From: MGIIa-L3 sp11892u
GTDB lineage: Archaea > Thermoplasmatota > Poseidoniia > Poseidoniales > Poseidoniaceae
Reading direction: 5' to 3'
DNA: 47,966 bases
Assembly (NCBI GenBank): GCA_965659685.1
Contig: CBFHXB010000016.1
Coordinates: 1-47,966, forward strand
The position numbers and the translations under genes are program-made. Shown one piece after another: positions 8,617 to 16,902 of this stretch. Positions within the stretch are counted from its first letter, which is position 1. Each line of letters opens with the position of its first letter. Under the pieces are notes generated by a model. It did no database searches and was not told where the DNA came from. It saw only the letters and a program-made list of their open reading frames with translations.

Positions 8617-9600
8617 TCAGTCCTCTTCTTCGACGTCATCAAGCGGCATTTCCAACACGTCGGCCAAGGCCTCTGCAAGGTCGACGTCCAAGCCCTGTTT
8701 CTGACCCCACTCAACCAACCTCGTGACGTCGCGAACGAGGAATTCACGTGCCTTAGGGTGCGTGTCGATCACCGCTTGACCGACGTCAATGACAACCGGT
8801 TTTCCGTCATGCCACAGGATGTTGTACGGCGAAAAATCGCCATGCACGAGGCGTGCCTTTTGCCATGCCACGGCCAAGAAATGGAGCAAGATGTCGTAGA
8901 CCTCCTCCGGACGTTCAACGTCGACTTCCCGCAATTTGTTCGCTGGAGAAACCTCCGTGCCGATGTACTCCATGACCAGAACGTTACGGTGCACCGCAAT
9001 GGCCTGAGGAACCGGCAGGCCCCAGCGCTTCAAGCGTTCGAGGTTGCGGTGTTCTTTCCTGACCCAAATGTCCACGAGATCTCTGTGGCGTCGTTTCAGT
9101 CCACCAAAGCGCTGATCCCCCTCGATGTACTGCATCAAGTTCCGAAAAACGGCGTTGGAGGTGTGGAAAATCTTCACCGCCACGGACCGACCGTCAAGGT
9201 CCGTGCCGTGGAACACGTGCGCTTCTTTTCCTCGGGCGATGGGGTGATCCAAGGTGTCAATGGCTCCCGAGGTCATCAATTTGTAGACGGAGAGCAGGGT
9301 CAACCGATCGAAGACCTGGTCGAAGACTCGACGGTCCACCCATTCGAAGGGGCCAGACCCCAGCACACCTTGCAGTTTGCCTTCAATGTCTCGAAACATG
9401 CCCCTGTAGCGCTTCTCTTTCATCCAGCGGTAGTGGGACCCCCCTTCGTCGAGGCCGGACACGAAGGCGTCACGCTCGGCCTTCTCATGAGCGAGGTCGG
9501 CGGCCTCTTCCTTGTTCATGTCGGAGCGTGAGCGGCGGCGGCGGCGGCGTTGTGCTGACCGCTCGGCCAACTCGTCCCAACCGTCCTCGTCCCACGACAT
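8617..9600 (-). CDS. rio1: Rio1-type atypical protein kinase/ATPase
   Basis: This is a 327-residue RIO1-family enzyme, acting in late small-subunit ribosome maturation through ATP hydrolysis. Visible landmarks are the ATP-binding segment IARGKEAHVFHGTD, the lysine in VAVKIFHTS, the RIO1-specific stretch QYIEGDQRFGGLKRRH, the hinge VLVMEYIGTE, the catalytic loop HGDFSPYNILWH and the metal-binding VIDVGQAV. The N-terminus contains a run of arginines (SAQRRRRRRSRSD), common in RIO proteins that touch rRNA, and the C-terminus is acidic. It lies 41 bases downstream of aIF1A on the same strand, so co-transcription is likely. It converges on the KH gene with no gap. Confidence 0.96.
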   Translation of the reverse strand: MSWDEDGWDELAERSAQRRRRRRSRSDMNKEEAADLAHEKAERDAFVSGLDEGGSHYRWMKEKRYRGMFRDIEGKLQGVLGSGPFEWVDRRVFDQVFDRLTLLSVYKLMTSGAIDTLDHPIARGKEAHVFHGTDLDGRSVAVKIFHTSNAVFRNLMQYIEGDQRFGGLKRRHRDLVDIWVRKEHRNLERLKRWGLPVPQAIAVHRNVLVMEYIGTEVSPANKLREVDVERPEEVYDILLHFLAVAWQKARLVHGDFSPYNILWHDGKPVVIDVGQAVIDTHPKAREFLVRDVTRLVEWGQKQGLDVDLAEALADVLEMPLDDVEEED

Positions 9601-9641
9601 GCCGACACCCTGCGTTGATGCGCGGGTCCTTTGAAGCCTGC

Positions 9642-10313
9642 TCAGCCGAACAACTCATCGACACCGTCTGTGACGTCGTCGCCGCCTTCGTCTTCCTCGA
9701 AACTGATCGGCGTCACCTCGGGCGTCGGTTCTTCCTCCGGTTCAGGGGCGGCGCTCTCGTCGTCGTCGTCACCACCGAAGAGGTCGTCGTCATCGTCGTC
9801 GTCGCCAAAGAGGTCGTCGTCATCGCCGTCATCGTCGCCAAAGAGGCCGTCCTCGTCGGATTCGTCCACGACGTCCTCGCCTTCGTCGACGTCCCCGAAG
9901 AGGTCGTCGTCCTCGTCGTAGTCGTCCCCGGAAAAGGAGGTCCCGAAGAGGTCCACCACGTCTGGAAGAACGCCCTTGCGGGAGAGGTACATGGCCTGAG
10001 TTTTGGTGTAGCGGTGCTTCACGTCGGCTTTGCTGTCCTGGAAGTCCCAGGGCCAGATGATGATCAGGTCCCCTTCACGAACCCATTGGCGGCGACGCAT
10101 CTTCCCGGGAATGCGGGCAAGGCGCATTTCACCGTCTGCGCAGAGGACGTTGACCCGGCGACCACCAAGGATTTGTTCGGCCAAAGCGAACATCTCGTTG
10201 ACCTTCGAATTGGGCATTTTGACGCGGATGCGACCGACGCTGGTCTCACCTTCAGGGGACTCAAGCCGAGCGAGCTCTTCCTCGTCGACTTTCTCCTCAC
10301 GTCGTCGTCCCAT
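9642..10313 (-). CDS. eif1a: Translation initiation factor aIF1A with long acidic LFG-repeat tail
   Basis: This encodes 223 residues, about twice the usual archaeal aIF1A. Residues 22-115 are the OB-fold core (EGETSVGRIRVKMPN, VNVLCADGEMRLARIPGKMR, WVREGDLIIIWPWDFQ, ADVKHRYTKTQAMYL). This fold binds the A-site of the small subunit and helps start-codon selection with aIF1, aIF2 and aIF5B. From about residue 120 an almost purely Asp/Glu tail follows. It contains six LFG motifs, at 122-124, 138-140, 157-159, 168-170, 178-180 and at the very end, 221-223. Eukaryotic eIF1A also has an acidic tail whose end binds eIF5B, but it is much shorter. The gene follows nuoN after 59 bases and precedes rio1. 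Confidence 0.95.
   Translation of the reverse strand: MGRRREEKVDEEELARLESPEGETSVGRIRVKMPNSKVNEMFALAEQILGGRRVNVLCADGEMRLARIPGKMRRRQWVREGDLIIIWPWDFQDSKADVKHRYTKTQAMYLSRKGVLPDVVDLFGTSFSGDDYDEDDDLFGDVDEGEDVVDESDEDGLFGDDDGDDDDLFGDDDDDDDLFGGDDDDESAAPEPEEEPTPEVTPISFEEDEGGDDVTDGVDELFG
9753..9925. repeat. GTC/TCG-rich trinucleotide-type repeat encoding the acidic tail of aIF1A
   Basis: This stretch is dominated by imperfect GTC/TCG triplets interrupted by AAGAGG blocks, which on the minus strand encode Asp runs separated by Leu-Phe-Gly. It stays in frame, so it is a coding repeat that could change length by slippage. Confidence 0.8.
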
Positions 10314-10372
10314 TGCCTTCGCCCGATTCAGCGAGCGGACGACCCCTCTTCAATCCCACCGCAGGGGAGGAC

Positions 10373-12109
10373 TCAACGGAGCAAAGCCGCGGCGGCGTCT
10401 CGGCAGACCTCGATGAGGGGGTCGCCCCAGACGCCGAAGCCCACGGTTCCCACCAAGCAGAGCATGATGGCGATGGTGGTGAAGACCGTGCGAGGCACCG
10501 GTCGGTCACGGCCAACGGCCGGAGCGTCGAAGAACATGACCACGCCAATGCGCAGGTAGTAAAACACGGAGATGGCGCTGTTGAGCACCATGAGGAGGGC
10601 AAGCGACCAGACCCAATGCAGGTCCATACCAAACACGCTCACGGTGGCGCTGCTGCTGGCGACGTCAACGGCCGCGACCTTGACGATCCCCATGATGACG
10701 AGCAGCTTCGAGAGGAAGCCCGAGAGGGGCGGCACACCGGCCAAACTGAGCATGAACACGAACATCGTCACCGCAAGGAGCGGGGAACGCTTGCCAAGGC
10801 CGGAAAGCGTCCGGTCGTCGCGGACCTCGCCTTCGTGCTCGAGCAAGCCGATGACGAGGAAAGCGCCCATCTTGAAGGCCACAAGGACCACGAGATGGAA
10901 CAGCAGGGCGGTCAACACGGCTTCAGATGCGGCTTCAGCCGCGCCGTCCAGGGACGTGTCGCCGAGGTTCCAAACGCCGACCGCGGTCAACGCGGCCATC
11001 ATGTAACCTGCGTGGGCGACCGAGGAGTAAGCCAGCATGCGCTTGGGGTTCTTGCTTCCAAGGGCAGCGAGGTTTCCCCACGTCATGGTGATCGCCGCGA
11101 GCACACCGAGGAGCACCAGCCAGACGGCGCTGCCTTCGGTGCCTTCGGGAAGGGTGATGACGAGAAGGATGCGGAAGAGTCCGACCATGCCCATGGCCTT
11201 GCTTGCGGTGGCGAGAAGACCAGCGAAGGGCGAGGAGGCCCCGGCGTATGCATCGGGTGCAGCGAAGTGGAACGGAGCCGCACTGACCTTGAACCCAAAC
11301 CCAACGAGCATCAAGCCAAGCGCCACGTACGGCAAGATTTCCTGACCGATGTTGGCCCATGCCATGGCGAGTGCGTCCACCTGAAGTGTGCCGGCCCAGA
11401 GGTAGAGCAGGGAGAGACCGTACAGACCGACGCCGGACGAAGCCGAGCCGACCATGAAGTACTTCATGCCGCCTTCGGAACCGAACTTCGACTCTTTGTT
11501 GAAGGCCACCAGAATGTAACTGGAGAAGCCAGCGAGCTCCAGACCGACGAACAGCACGAAGAGGTTCTCCGCGAGGGCGACGGTGGTCATGCCCAAGGCG
11601 CAGGTCAGCAGCAGGATGTGGAGGTCGGCTTGCCTTCGGTTGTTGTACAGCGCCGAGAGGCTACGGACGTCCTTTGCAGGCGTGGAACGGTAGCGATCGT
11701 TGGACGCGAGGGCCACCAGGAACAGGGCCCCGATGAACAGGGCCTCCATCAGGCGGCTGAACGGCGTCGCAGCAAGAATTCGAACGCTGTCATCGCCGAC
11801 GGCATGGACCAGCACTTCCTGTGTGGTGTGGTCCCACGTGGTCAACAAGTCGTTGATGAGCAGCACCAAGGCCGTAAGCAGAGTAATGACCGAGATGAAA
11901 CCCGGCAGATTAGAACGACCGGTCAGGGAATACCGTTCACCGCCGAAGAACCACGGAAGGCGCACTTGGGTCCCGGGAACACGGAAGGTCCCACGGCCAA
12001 GGTTGGGCACGACGATCATCAGCACAAGGCCGATGGCCAGGACCGTTTCGGCGGCAAAGTAGCCGAAGAATCCTGCCGAAAAGGGCTCGACGCGAAGCAG
12101 ACTGCTCAT
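10373..12109 (-). CDS. nuoN: Complex I (NADH dehydrogenase-like) subunit N
   Basis: This is a 578-residue antiporter-like membrane subunit that forms part of the proton-pumping arm. Family landmarks are the LFVLFVGLELAGFSSYILVAFNKES stretch (a key glutamate within TM helices), SGVGLYGLSLLYL, a conserved lysine region at GFGFKVSAAPFHFAAPDAYAGA, and the NPKRMLAYSSVAHAGYMM segment. I use the ATG at 12109 (MSSLLRVEP), not the upstream ATG at 12124: the GGAGGTG motif at 12116-12122 lies at the right distance and the nuoM stop ends one base before it. It is the last gene of the complex I run; aIF1A follows after 59 bases without an obvious promoter. Confidence 0.95.
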   Translation of the reverse strand: MSSLLRVEPFSAGFFGYFAAETVLAIGLVLMIVVPNLGRGTFRVPGTQVRLPWFFGGERYSLTGRSNLPGFISVITLLTALVLLINDLLTTWDHTTQEVLVHAVGDDSVRILAATPFSRLMEALFIGALFLVALASNDRYRSTPAKDVRSLSALYNNRRQADLHILLLTCALGMTTVALAENLFVLFVGLELAGFSSYILVAFNKESKFGSEGGMKYFMVGSASSGVGLYGLSLLYLWAGTLQVDALAMAWANIGQEILPYVALGLMLVGFGFKVSAAPFHFAAPDAYAGASSPFAGLLATASKAMGMVGLFRILLVITLPEGTEGSAVWLVLLGVLAAITMTWGNLAALGSKNPKRMLAYSSVAHAGYMMAALTAVGVWNLGDTSLDGAAEAASEAVLTALLFHLVVLVAFKMGAFLVIGLLEHEGEVRDDRTLSGLGKRSPLLAVTMFVFMLSLAGVPPLSGFLSKLLVIMGIVKVAAVDVASSSATVSVFGMDLHWVWSLALLMVLNSAISVFYYLRIGVVMFFDAPAVGRDRPVPRTVFTTIAIMLCLVGTVGFGVWGDPLIEVCRDAAAALLR

Positions 12110-12110
12110 T

Positions 12111-13703
12111 TCAGGCACCTCCAAACAGGGCAGCGAAAATCGTCTGCGTGTACGCGTCCATCATGTCGAGCGCAAGGAAGGGGAAAATCCCGAACACGAT
12201 GGTGGCCACCGCGAGGATGAGCATGGCCACCTTTTCCGACTGGTCGAGGTCAGGGACAGGCTTGCCTTCGAGGGACGCAGGGGGCTGGGTTTCCTCGCCG
12301 CCTTCGAAAATGGTGCGCTGCATGGACCACAGGTAGTAGGCCGCCGTGATGGCCAACGCCAGACCTGGGCCGAGGATCCACCATCCAAAGGTGGCCCAAT
12401 ACGCCACCAGCAGAAGGAATTCAGCCACAAAGCCGGCCAGCAGAGGCAAGCCAAGGCTGGCCATCCAACCGAACATCATCGACGTGGCGATCCACGGAGA
12501 ATGCTTGGCCATGCCTCGCATGGCTCCGATTTCCATGCTGTGGTAATGGTGCTTGAAGGCGCCACACACGGCGAAGAGCATCGGGGAGATGATGCCGTGC
12601 GCGAACATCATGAACAGCGCAGCGGCGTACCCGATGGGCTGTTGACTGGCGATGCCGAGCAAGATGACACCCATGTGGGAGACCGAGGAGTATGCGACCA
12701 TTTTCTTCAGGTTGGTTTGGCCAAGGCAGACGATGGCGCCGTAGACCAGGGACACGAATCCGAAGATCATGATGGCGAACTGGAAGGTTTCCACGGCATG
12801 TGGGAAGAGCGCGATGGGGATGCGGAACATGCCGTATGCGCCCATCTTCAGCATCACACCGGCCAGCAGCATCGAACCACCGGTCGGCGCCTGCACGTGA
12901 GCGTCAGGCAGCCAGGTGTGGAAGGGTGCAGCGGGGAGCTTCACGAGGAAACCGAGCATCAGCATCACGAACAAGACGCTCTGCATGGTCTTCCCGAGGA
13001 AGATGCCTCCGTCTGCGTGGACCGCATTGGCCGCGTTCGTCATGGCCACCAAGTCGAAACTGCGACCGGTGAAGTCACCGGCTGCATCTGTGGAAGCCGG
13101 GTCTTGCAGGAAGTAGACCGTGATGAGGCCAAGCAGCATCACGACCGAGGCCGTGAAGGTGTAGATGAAGAACTTCTGAGCGGCGTATCGGCGCTCCTTG
13201 CCGCCCCACTTGAGGATGAGGAAAAACATCGGGATGAGGGTCAATTCCCAGAAGATGTAGAACATGAAGAGGTCGAGGCTGACGAACACGCCGATCAACG
13301 TCCCGCCCATCAAAAGCAGGAGCGGGTGGTAGACGGCGCCCTTCTTTTCGTTCCACGTTGCGATTTGGGTGACCGGCATCAGGAAGGCCGTCAACCACAC
13401 CATCGGGAAGGAGAGGGCGTCAAGGCCAACGTGCCACGTGACGCCAAGGCTCTCGATCCATGGGTACTGGAATTCGAGCACGTACTCGTTGAACCCGATG
13501 GTCAACCAATCGATGTCCCCGAGGTAGCCCACGGCCAAAGCAGTGGTGACCACAAAGAGGATCATCGAGATGACGAAGGTCACCAAGCGCATCGCCGAGG
13601 TGGTTTGCGGTCGCAGGGAGGCTGGCATCAAGCCAAGCAGACCCAACAGCATGAGGCTGACGACCAACGGCAAGCCGACGAGCACGGTGCTGATCACGTC
13701 CAT
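12111..13703 (-). CDS. nuoM: Complex I subunit M
   Basis: This is a 530-residue antiporter-like proton-pumping subunit. Recognisable segments are WHVGLDALSFPMVWLTAFLMP, the FYIFWELTLIPMFFLI helix with its conserved glutamate, VKLPAAPFHTWLPDAHVQAP with the conserved lysine and the HTWLPDAH signature, LLAGVMLKMGAYGMFR, and NLKKMVAYSSVSHMGVILLG. The start codon shares its first base with the last base of the nuoL stop (TGATG), so translation should be coupled. Its length is close to that of bacterial NuoM. The C-terminal cytoplasmic loop (GGEETQPPASLEGKPVPDL) is charged. Confidence 0.96.
   Translation of the reverse strand: MDVISTVLVGLPLVVSLMLLGLLGLMPASLRPQTTSAMRLVTFVISMILFVVTTALAVGYLGDIDWLTIGFNEYVLEFQYPWIESLGVTWHVGLDALSFPMVWLTAFLMPVTQIATWNEKKGAVYHPLLLLMGGTLIGVFVSLDLFMFYIFWELTLIPMFFLILKWGGKERRYAAQKFFIYTFTASVVMLLGLITVYFLQDPASTDAAGDFTGRSFDLVAMTNAANAVHADGGIFLGKTMQSVLFVMLMLGFLVKLPAAPFHTWLPDAHVQAPTGGSMLLAGVMLKMGAYGMFRIPIALFPHAVETFQFAIMIFGFVSLVYGAIVCLGQTNLKKMVAYSSVSHMGVILLGIASQQPIGYAAALFMMFAHGIISPMLFAVCGAFKHHYHSMEIGAMRGMAKHSPWIATSMMFGWMASLGLPLLAGFVAEFLLLVAYWATFGWWILGPGLALAITAAYYLWSMQRTIFEGGEETQPPASLEGKPVPDLDQSEKVAMLILAVATIVFGIFPFLALDMMDAYTQTIFAALFGGA
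12116..12122 (-). promoter_or_regulatory. Ribosome-binding site deciding the nuoN start
   Basis: GGAGGTG on the minus strand lies inside the last codons of nuoM, 6 bases before the ATG at 12109. It supports that start over the ATG at 12124, which would place the motif inside nuoN. Confidence 0.75.
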
Positions 13704-16012
13704 CAGGCCACCCCCCAGAGGATCACGGCGATGAGCAGCGTCCCGAGCGCGGCCATCATGATGTAATCACGCGCGGAACCGGTGGTCAAGCGACGCACTT
13801 GCGACGAAGTCGCTTGGCTGCCGGACTCGATGCCCTTGATGGCTCCGTCAACCACGCGCCGGTCAAAGGTCGCGGCAAGGATCGAGAACCCAGCCACGAG
13901 TTTCTCGCACGCAGCATCGTACCAGGCGTCGAAGTAGAGGCGCTCCTCGAGTGCGGTTGCCAGTGCAGAGTCGGCGAGGCTGCTGTTGTCGAAGTGACGG
14001 CGGGCGTTGACGCGCTCTGAGAGGTTGATGAAAGGCTGAATCCATGCTTTGGCCTTCTGGCCCTCGTCAAGGGCACCGCCGTGCAGCGCCATGGCGACCA
14101 TGGGCCCGACCACCAAAGAGAGCGTGATGGCGATGTAGGTCAAGACCAGAAGGTAGCCTGCGCCCGGGTTGACGAAGACGTGGTCCATCTCGTACAGGAA
14201 GCCGTCGAGGAGGTTCATGTCGAGGTCTTTGCCCGTGTAACCGAGGTACTTGGTGACCTTCATCGACGCGAAGACGATGCCACCGAGGCTCATTGGAATC
14301 AGCACGAGCAAGGGGATGGGGATCCACGGCGTCTGCTCGTGAACGTGGGCCGCGACTTCGGTCTTGGGCTTGCCCGCGAAGGTCATGAACCACATGCGGG
14401 ACATGTAGAAGCCCGTCATGCCGGCGGTGATGAGCACCAGGAAGGCCGGGAGAAGGAAGCGGGGGTCGTGCTCGACGGCCACGCGCCAGGTGTTGGCAAT
14501 GATGCCTTCCTTGGACCAGAAGCCGCCGATGAGCGGCAGGCCGATGATGGACGCTGAGCCGACCAACATCGCGGTCGCCGTGATGGGCAAGCGCGAGGCG
14601 AGGCCGCCCATGTTGGCCATGGACTGTGCATCGAAATCGTCGTGGTCGTCGTGCGGTTGGTGGTCATCCTCACCATGGTCGTCGTGGTGGTGATGCACCT
14701 CGTGATGCGCATGGTGCATCTCGTGGATGACCGAACCGCTGGCCATGAAGAGCATGCCCTTGGCCATGGCGTGGTTGAACAGGTGGAAGAGGGCGGCCCC
14801 GAAGGCAACGATGACGATCGTCTTGTTCTTGTCGTACCCCGCATAGCTTGGGTCGTGCCAGTTCAGGGCATTGGCAAGGAAGAGGGCGGCACCAAGGCCG
14901 GTGAAGATGTAGGCCAGCTGGCTCATCGTTGAGTACGCAAGGACCTTCTTCAGGTCCATTTGCACGAAGGCGATGAGCGCCGCCATGCAGGCGGTGATGC
15001 CACCGACGAGGGCGATGATGAAGGCCAGATCGGTGAAGGCTCCGTGCATGGCCTCAGCGGCGAAGATGGGGAACATGCGGGCCACGAGGTAGAGGCCGGC
15101 GTTGACCATCGTTGCCGCGTGGATGAGGGCCGAGACGGGCGTCGGGCCTTCCATGGCGTCAGGCAGCCAAACGTGGAGGGGGAACTGGGCGGACTTTCCG
15201 ACCGCGCCGATGAACATGAAGCCCAGAGCGAGTTGCAGGGCGCCGCTCTTGCCAGCGTCCGCGATGGACTGCAGGTGACCGCCGTCGAACACGACGGCGT
15301 AGGACAAGGCATCCGTGCCGGCCGCGTAGGGCTGGAAGAGGTTCCAAAGCATCGCGAGGCCGATGACAAGGAACACGTCGCCCACACGCGTGGTCAGGAA
15401 GGCCTTCTTGGCCGCGTAAGCCGCCGAGGGACGCTCGTAGTAGAAACCGATGAGGAGGTAAGAACACAGCCCCATCAACTCCCAGAAGATGAACAGCCAC
15501 AGGAAGGAATCGGAGAGCACCATGCCGAGCATACCGGAACAAAACAGCACGAACTCCGCGTAGAAACGGTGGTTGCGGTTGTCGTTGATCGGATCGGTGT
15601 TCATGTAACCGATGCTGAAGATGTTGATCAACAGGCACAGGAAACTGGCCACGAAGAGGAGCATGATCGTGGTGTGGTCCACGTAAAAGCCGAAATCAAG
15701 CGTCATCGCTTGGATGCTCCCAGTGGCGGCGTCATGCCAGCCGAAGTTCACCCAGTGGAACAGCGTGGAGGTGTCCGAAACGGTGTTCTCACCGATGAAC
15801 CTCCCGATGAGCATCAGGGAACACACCAGGCTCGCGGCCATGACGGGAAGGGCCACCAGGCCGCCTTCCTTCATCGTCCCCTTCCACCAGTCCTGTCCGT
15901 TGAACAGGCGACCGAGGAGGAGGATGACCGGGAAGGCCAACATCGGAAGCAGGATGATGAGCAAGGCATAGTCGGGCACCACAAGGCCCGATGCGTAGGA
16001 ATCTCCGGCCAT
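13703..16012 (-). CDS. nuoL: Complex I subunit L with His/Asp-rich loop
   Basis: This encodes 769 residues, longer than the roughly 610 of E. coli NuoL. It is the distal antiporter-like subunit. Landmarks are YVDHTTIMLLFVASFLCLLIN, FLWLFIFWELMGLCSYLLIG, AKKAFLTTRVGDVFLVIG, the GKSAQFPLHVWLPDAMEGPT signature and LKKVLAYSTMSQLAYIFTGL. After the FNHAMAKGMLFMASGSVIHEMHHAHH segment a loop at about residues 429-460 is packed with His, Asp and Glu, where relatives have only a short HxxH...QD stretch before MGGL. The C-terminal region after the last antiporter helices is extended. The preceding nuoK stop codon is part of its ribosome-binding site (TGAGGTG, 16018-16024). Confidence 0.96.
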   Translation of the reverse strand: MAGDSYASGLVVPDYALLIILLPMLAFPVILLLGRLFNGQDWWKGTMKEGGLVALPVMAASLVCSLMLIGRFIGENTVSDTSTLFHWVNFGWHDAATGSIQAMTLDFGFYVDHTTIMLLFVASFLCLLINIFSIGYMNTDPINDNRNHRFYAEFVLFCSGMLGMVLSDSFLWLFIFWELMGLCSYLLIGFYYERPSAAYAAKKAFLTTRVGDVFLVIGLAMLWNLFQPYAAGTDALSYAVVFDGGHLQSIADAGKSGALQLALGFMFIGAVGKSAQFPLHVWLPDAMEGPTPVSALIHAATMVNAGLYLVARMFPIFAAEAMHGAFTDLAFIIALVGGITACMAALIAFVQMDLKKVLAYSTMSQLAYIFTGLGAALFLANALNWHDPSYAGYDKNKTIVIVAFGAALFHLFNHAMAKGMLFMASGSVIHEMHHAHHEVHHHHDDHGEDDHQPHDDHDDFDAQSMANMGGLASRLPITATAMLVGSASIIGLPLIGGFWSKEGIIANTWRVAVEHDPRFLLPAFLVLITAGMTGFYMSRMWFMTFAGKPKTEVAAHVHEQTPWIPIPLLVLIPMSLGGIVFASMKVTKYLGYTGKDLDMNLLDGFLYEMDHVFVNPGAGYLLVLTYIAITLSLVVGPMVAMALHGGALDEGQKAKAWIQPFINLSERVNARRHFDNSSLADSALATALEERLYFDAWYDAACEKLVAGFSILAATFDRRVVDGAIKGIESGSQATSSQVRRLTTGSARDYIMMAALGTLLIAVILWGVA

Positions 16013-16017
16013 GGTCT

Positions 16018-16024
16018 CACCTCA
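16018..16024 (-). promoter_or_regulatory. Composite nuoK stop / nuoL ribosome-binding site
   Basis: The minus strand reads TGAGGTG, in which TGA terminates nuoK and GAGGTG is the binding site for nuoL, whose ATG follows 5 bases later. Confidence 0.75.
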
Positions 16025-16324
16025 GTGTTTCAGAAGCTCGACCTCATCGAGCGAGATGGTCTGATGTTGATTGTACATCGACAGGAGGATGGCAAGGCCA
16101 ATCGCCACTTCAGCGGCGGCGATGGCGATGGCGAAGACAGTGTAGATCCACCCGGTCACGTCACCGTGGTGCACCGCGGCGGCAGCGAACTGAAGGTTGG
16201 CGGCGTTGAGCATCAGCTCGAAGCACATCAGGACGATGATCGCGTTCTTTCGGGTGAACGCACCCCACAGCCCCATGACGAAGAGCATCGCAGAAAGGCC
16301 GCTGACGAACAGGGGGTCGATCAT
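16022..16324 (-). CDS. nuoK: Complex I subunit K
   Basis: This is a 100-residue, three-helix membrane subunit next to NuoJ in the proton-transfer path. Family features are the GLWGAFTRKNAIIVLMCFELMLNAANL segment with the conserved membrane glutamate, and the second conserved glutamate region IAIAAAEVAIGLAILLSMY. The length is typical. Its ATG overlaps the stop of the upstream EF-hand/J2 gene by four bases (ATGA), preceded by GGAGGTGAGGAGG. The N-terminus MIDPLFVSGLSAMLFVMGLW starts directly in the first helix. Confidence 0.96.
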   Translation of the reverse strand: MIDPLFVSGLSAMLFVMGLWGAFTRKNAIIVLMCFELMLNAANLQFAAAAVHHGDVTGWIYTVFAIAIAAAEVAIGLAILLSMYNQHQTISLDEVELLKH

Positions 16325-16902
16325 TCCTCCTCACCTCCAGGCAAGGCAGCCTCGTGCTGCAAGAGCAGGTTGTGCAATTCAGGCAGGTCGATTTGCCCGG
16401 TGCCGTTGACGTCCAAGGTGCGCATCAGGGCGTCAACGTCGCGGAATGGAAGGTCGTCGATGCCCGCCTGACGGAGGGCGGCTTCGAATTCCATGGCGTC
16501 GAGGGTCCCCGAGCCGTCGCGGTCGAAGCCGGCAAAGAGTTGGACCACGCTCAACCCGCGAGCGGCGAGATGTGCGGCAAAGCGAGACAATTCGTCGCCG
16601 TCAAGATTGGAGGTCGTCATGGCCTCAAGGGCAGCCACGTCGAGGTCGGCTTCCTGCCAAAGCAGGTTTTCGAGGCGCTCGTCACGGACGAGGTAGGCGG
16701 CACCGATCATGGCGACGGCGAGAAGCACACCGAGCAAGGCCAAGGGCAGCGACCAGGCGCCGAACATGGCGTCGGAAAGCATCGGCGTGTCGAGGGTCGC
16801 GTCGCTCGGGTTGGCCCAAATCGCCTCGTCGGCGAGCACGCCGAGCAGCACGAACAGGAGGGCGAGGAGACCCAACCGCGTGGTGATGGAGGTGAGCCTC
16901 AT
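16321..16902 (-). CDS. nuoJ2: Complex I NuoJ C-terminal half fused to a paired EF-hand domain
   Basis: This encodes 193 residues. Residues 9-26 and 49-72 are two membrane helices. The second, ending LLAVAMIGAAYLVRDE, carries the LxVAMIGA signature of the last helix of NuoJ, and the gene sits exactly where the second half of a split nuoJ belongs. A soluble domain follows. After a helical linker there are two EF-hand loops with every canonical position filled: D127-x-D129-x-S131-G-x-L-D135-x-x-E138 and D164-x-N166-x-T168-G-x-I-D172-x-x-E175. Both should bind calcium. EF-hands are not a known part of prokaryotic complex I. The gene overlaps nuoJ1 and nuoK by ATGA at both ends, so it is made with the complex. 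NuoJ topology places this C-terminal extension in the cytoplasm only if the usual orientation holds. Confidence 0.9.
   Translation of the reverse strand: MRLTSITTRLGLLALLFVLLGVLADEAIWANPSDATLDTPMLSDAMFGAWSLPLALLGVLLAVAMIGAAYLVRDERLENLLWQEADLDVAALEAMTTSNLDGDELSRFAAHLAARGLSVVQLFAGFDRDGSGTLDAMEFEAALRQAGIDDLPFRDVDALMRTLDVNGTGQIDLPELHNLLLQHEAALPGGEEE

Noticed and set aside
9753..9925. Triplet-rich stretch as a possible CRISPR array or non-coding satellite
   Set aside because: There are no direct repeats of 24-40 bases with unique spacers; it stays in frame within aIF1A and encodes the acidic tail.
10313..12220. 635-codon open frame on the plus strand across nuoN
   Set aside because: It is the antisense shadow of nuoN; its composition (His, Glu, Gln, Gly) mirrors hydrophobic codons on the other strand.
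14960..16471. 503-codon plus-strand frame across nuoL, nuoK and the J2/EF-hand gene
   Set aside because: Antisense to three overlapping, recognisable subunits.
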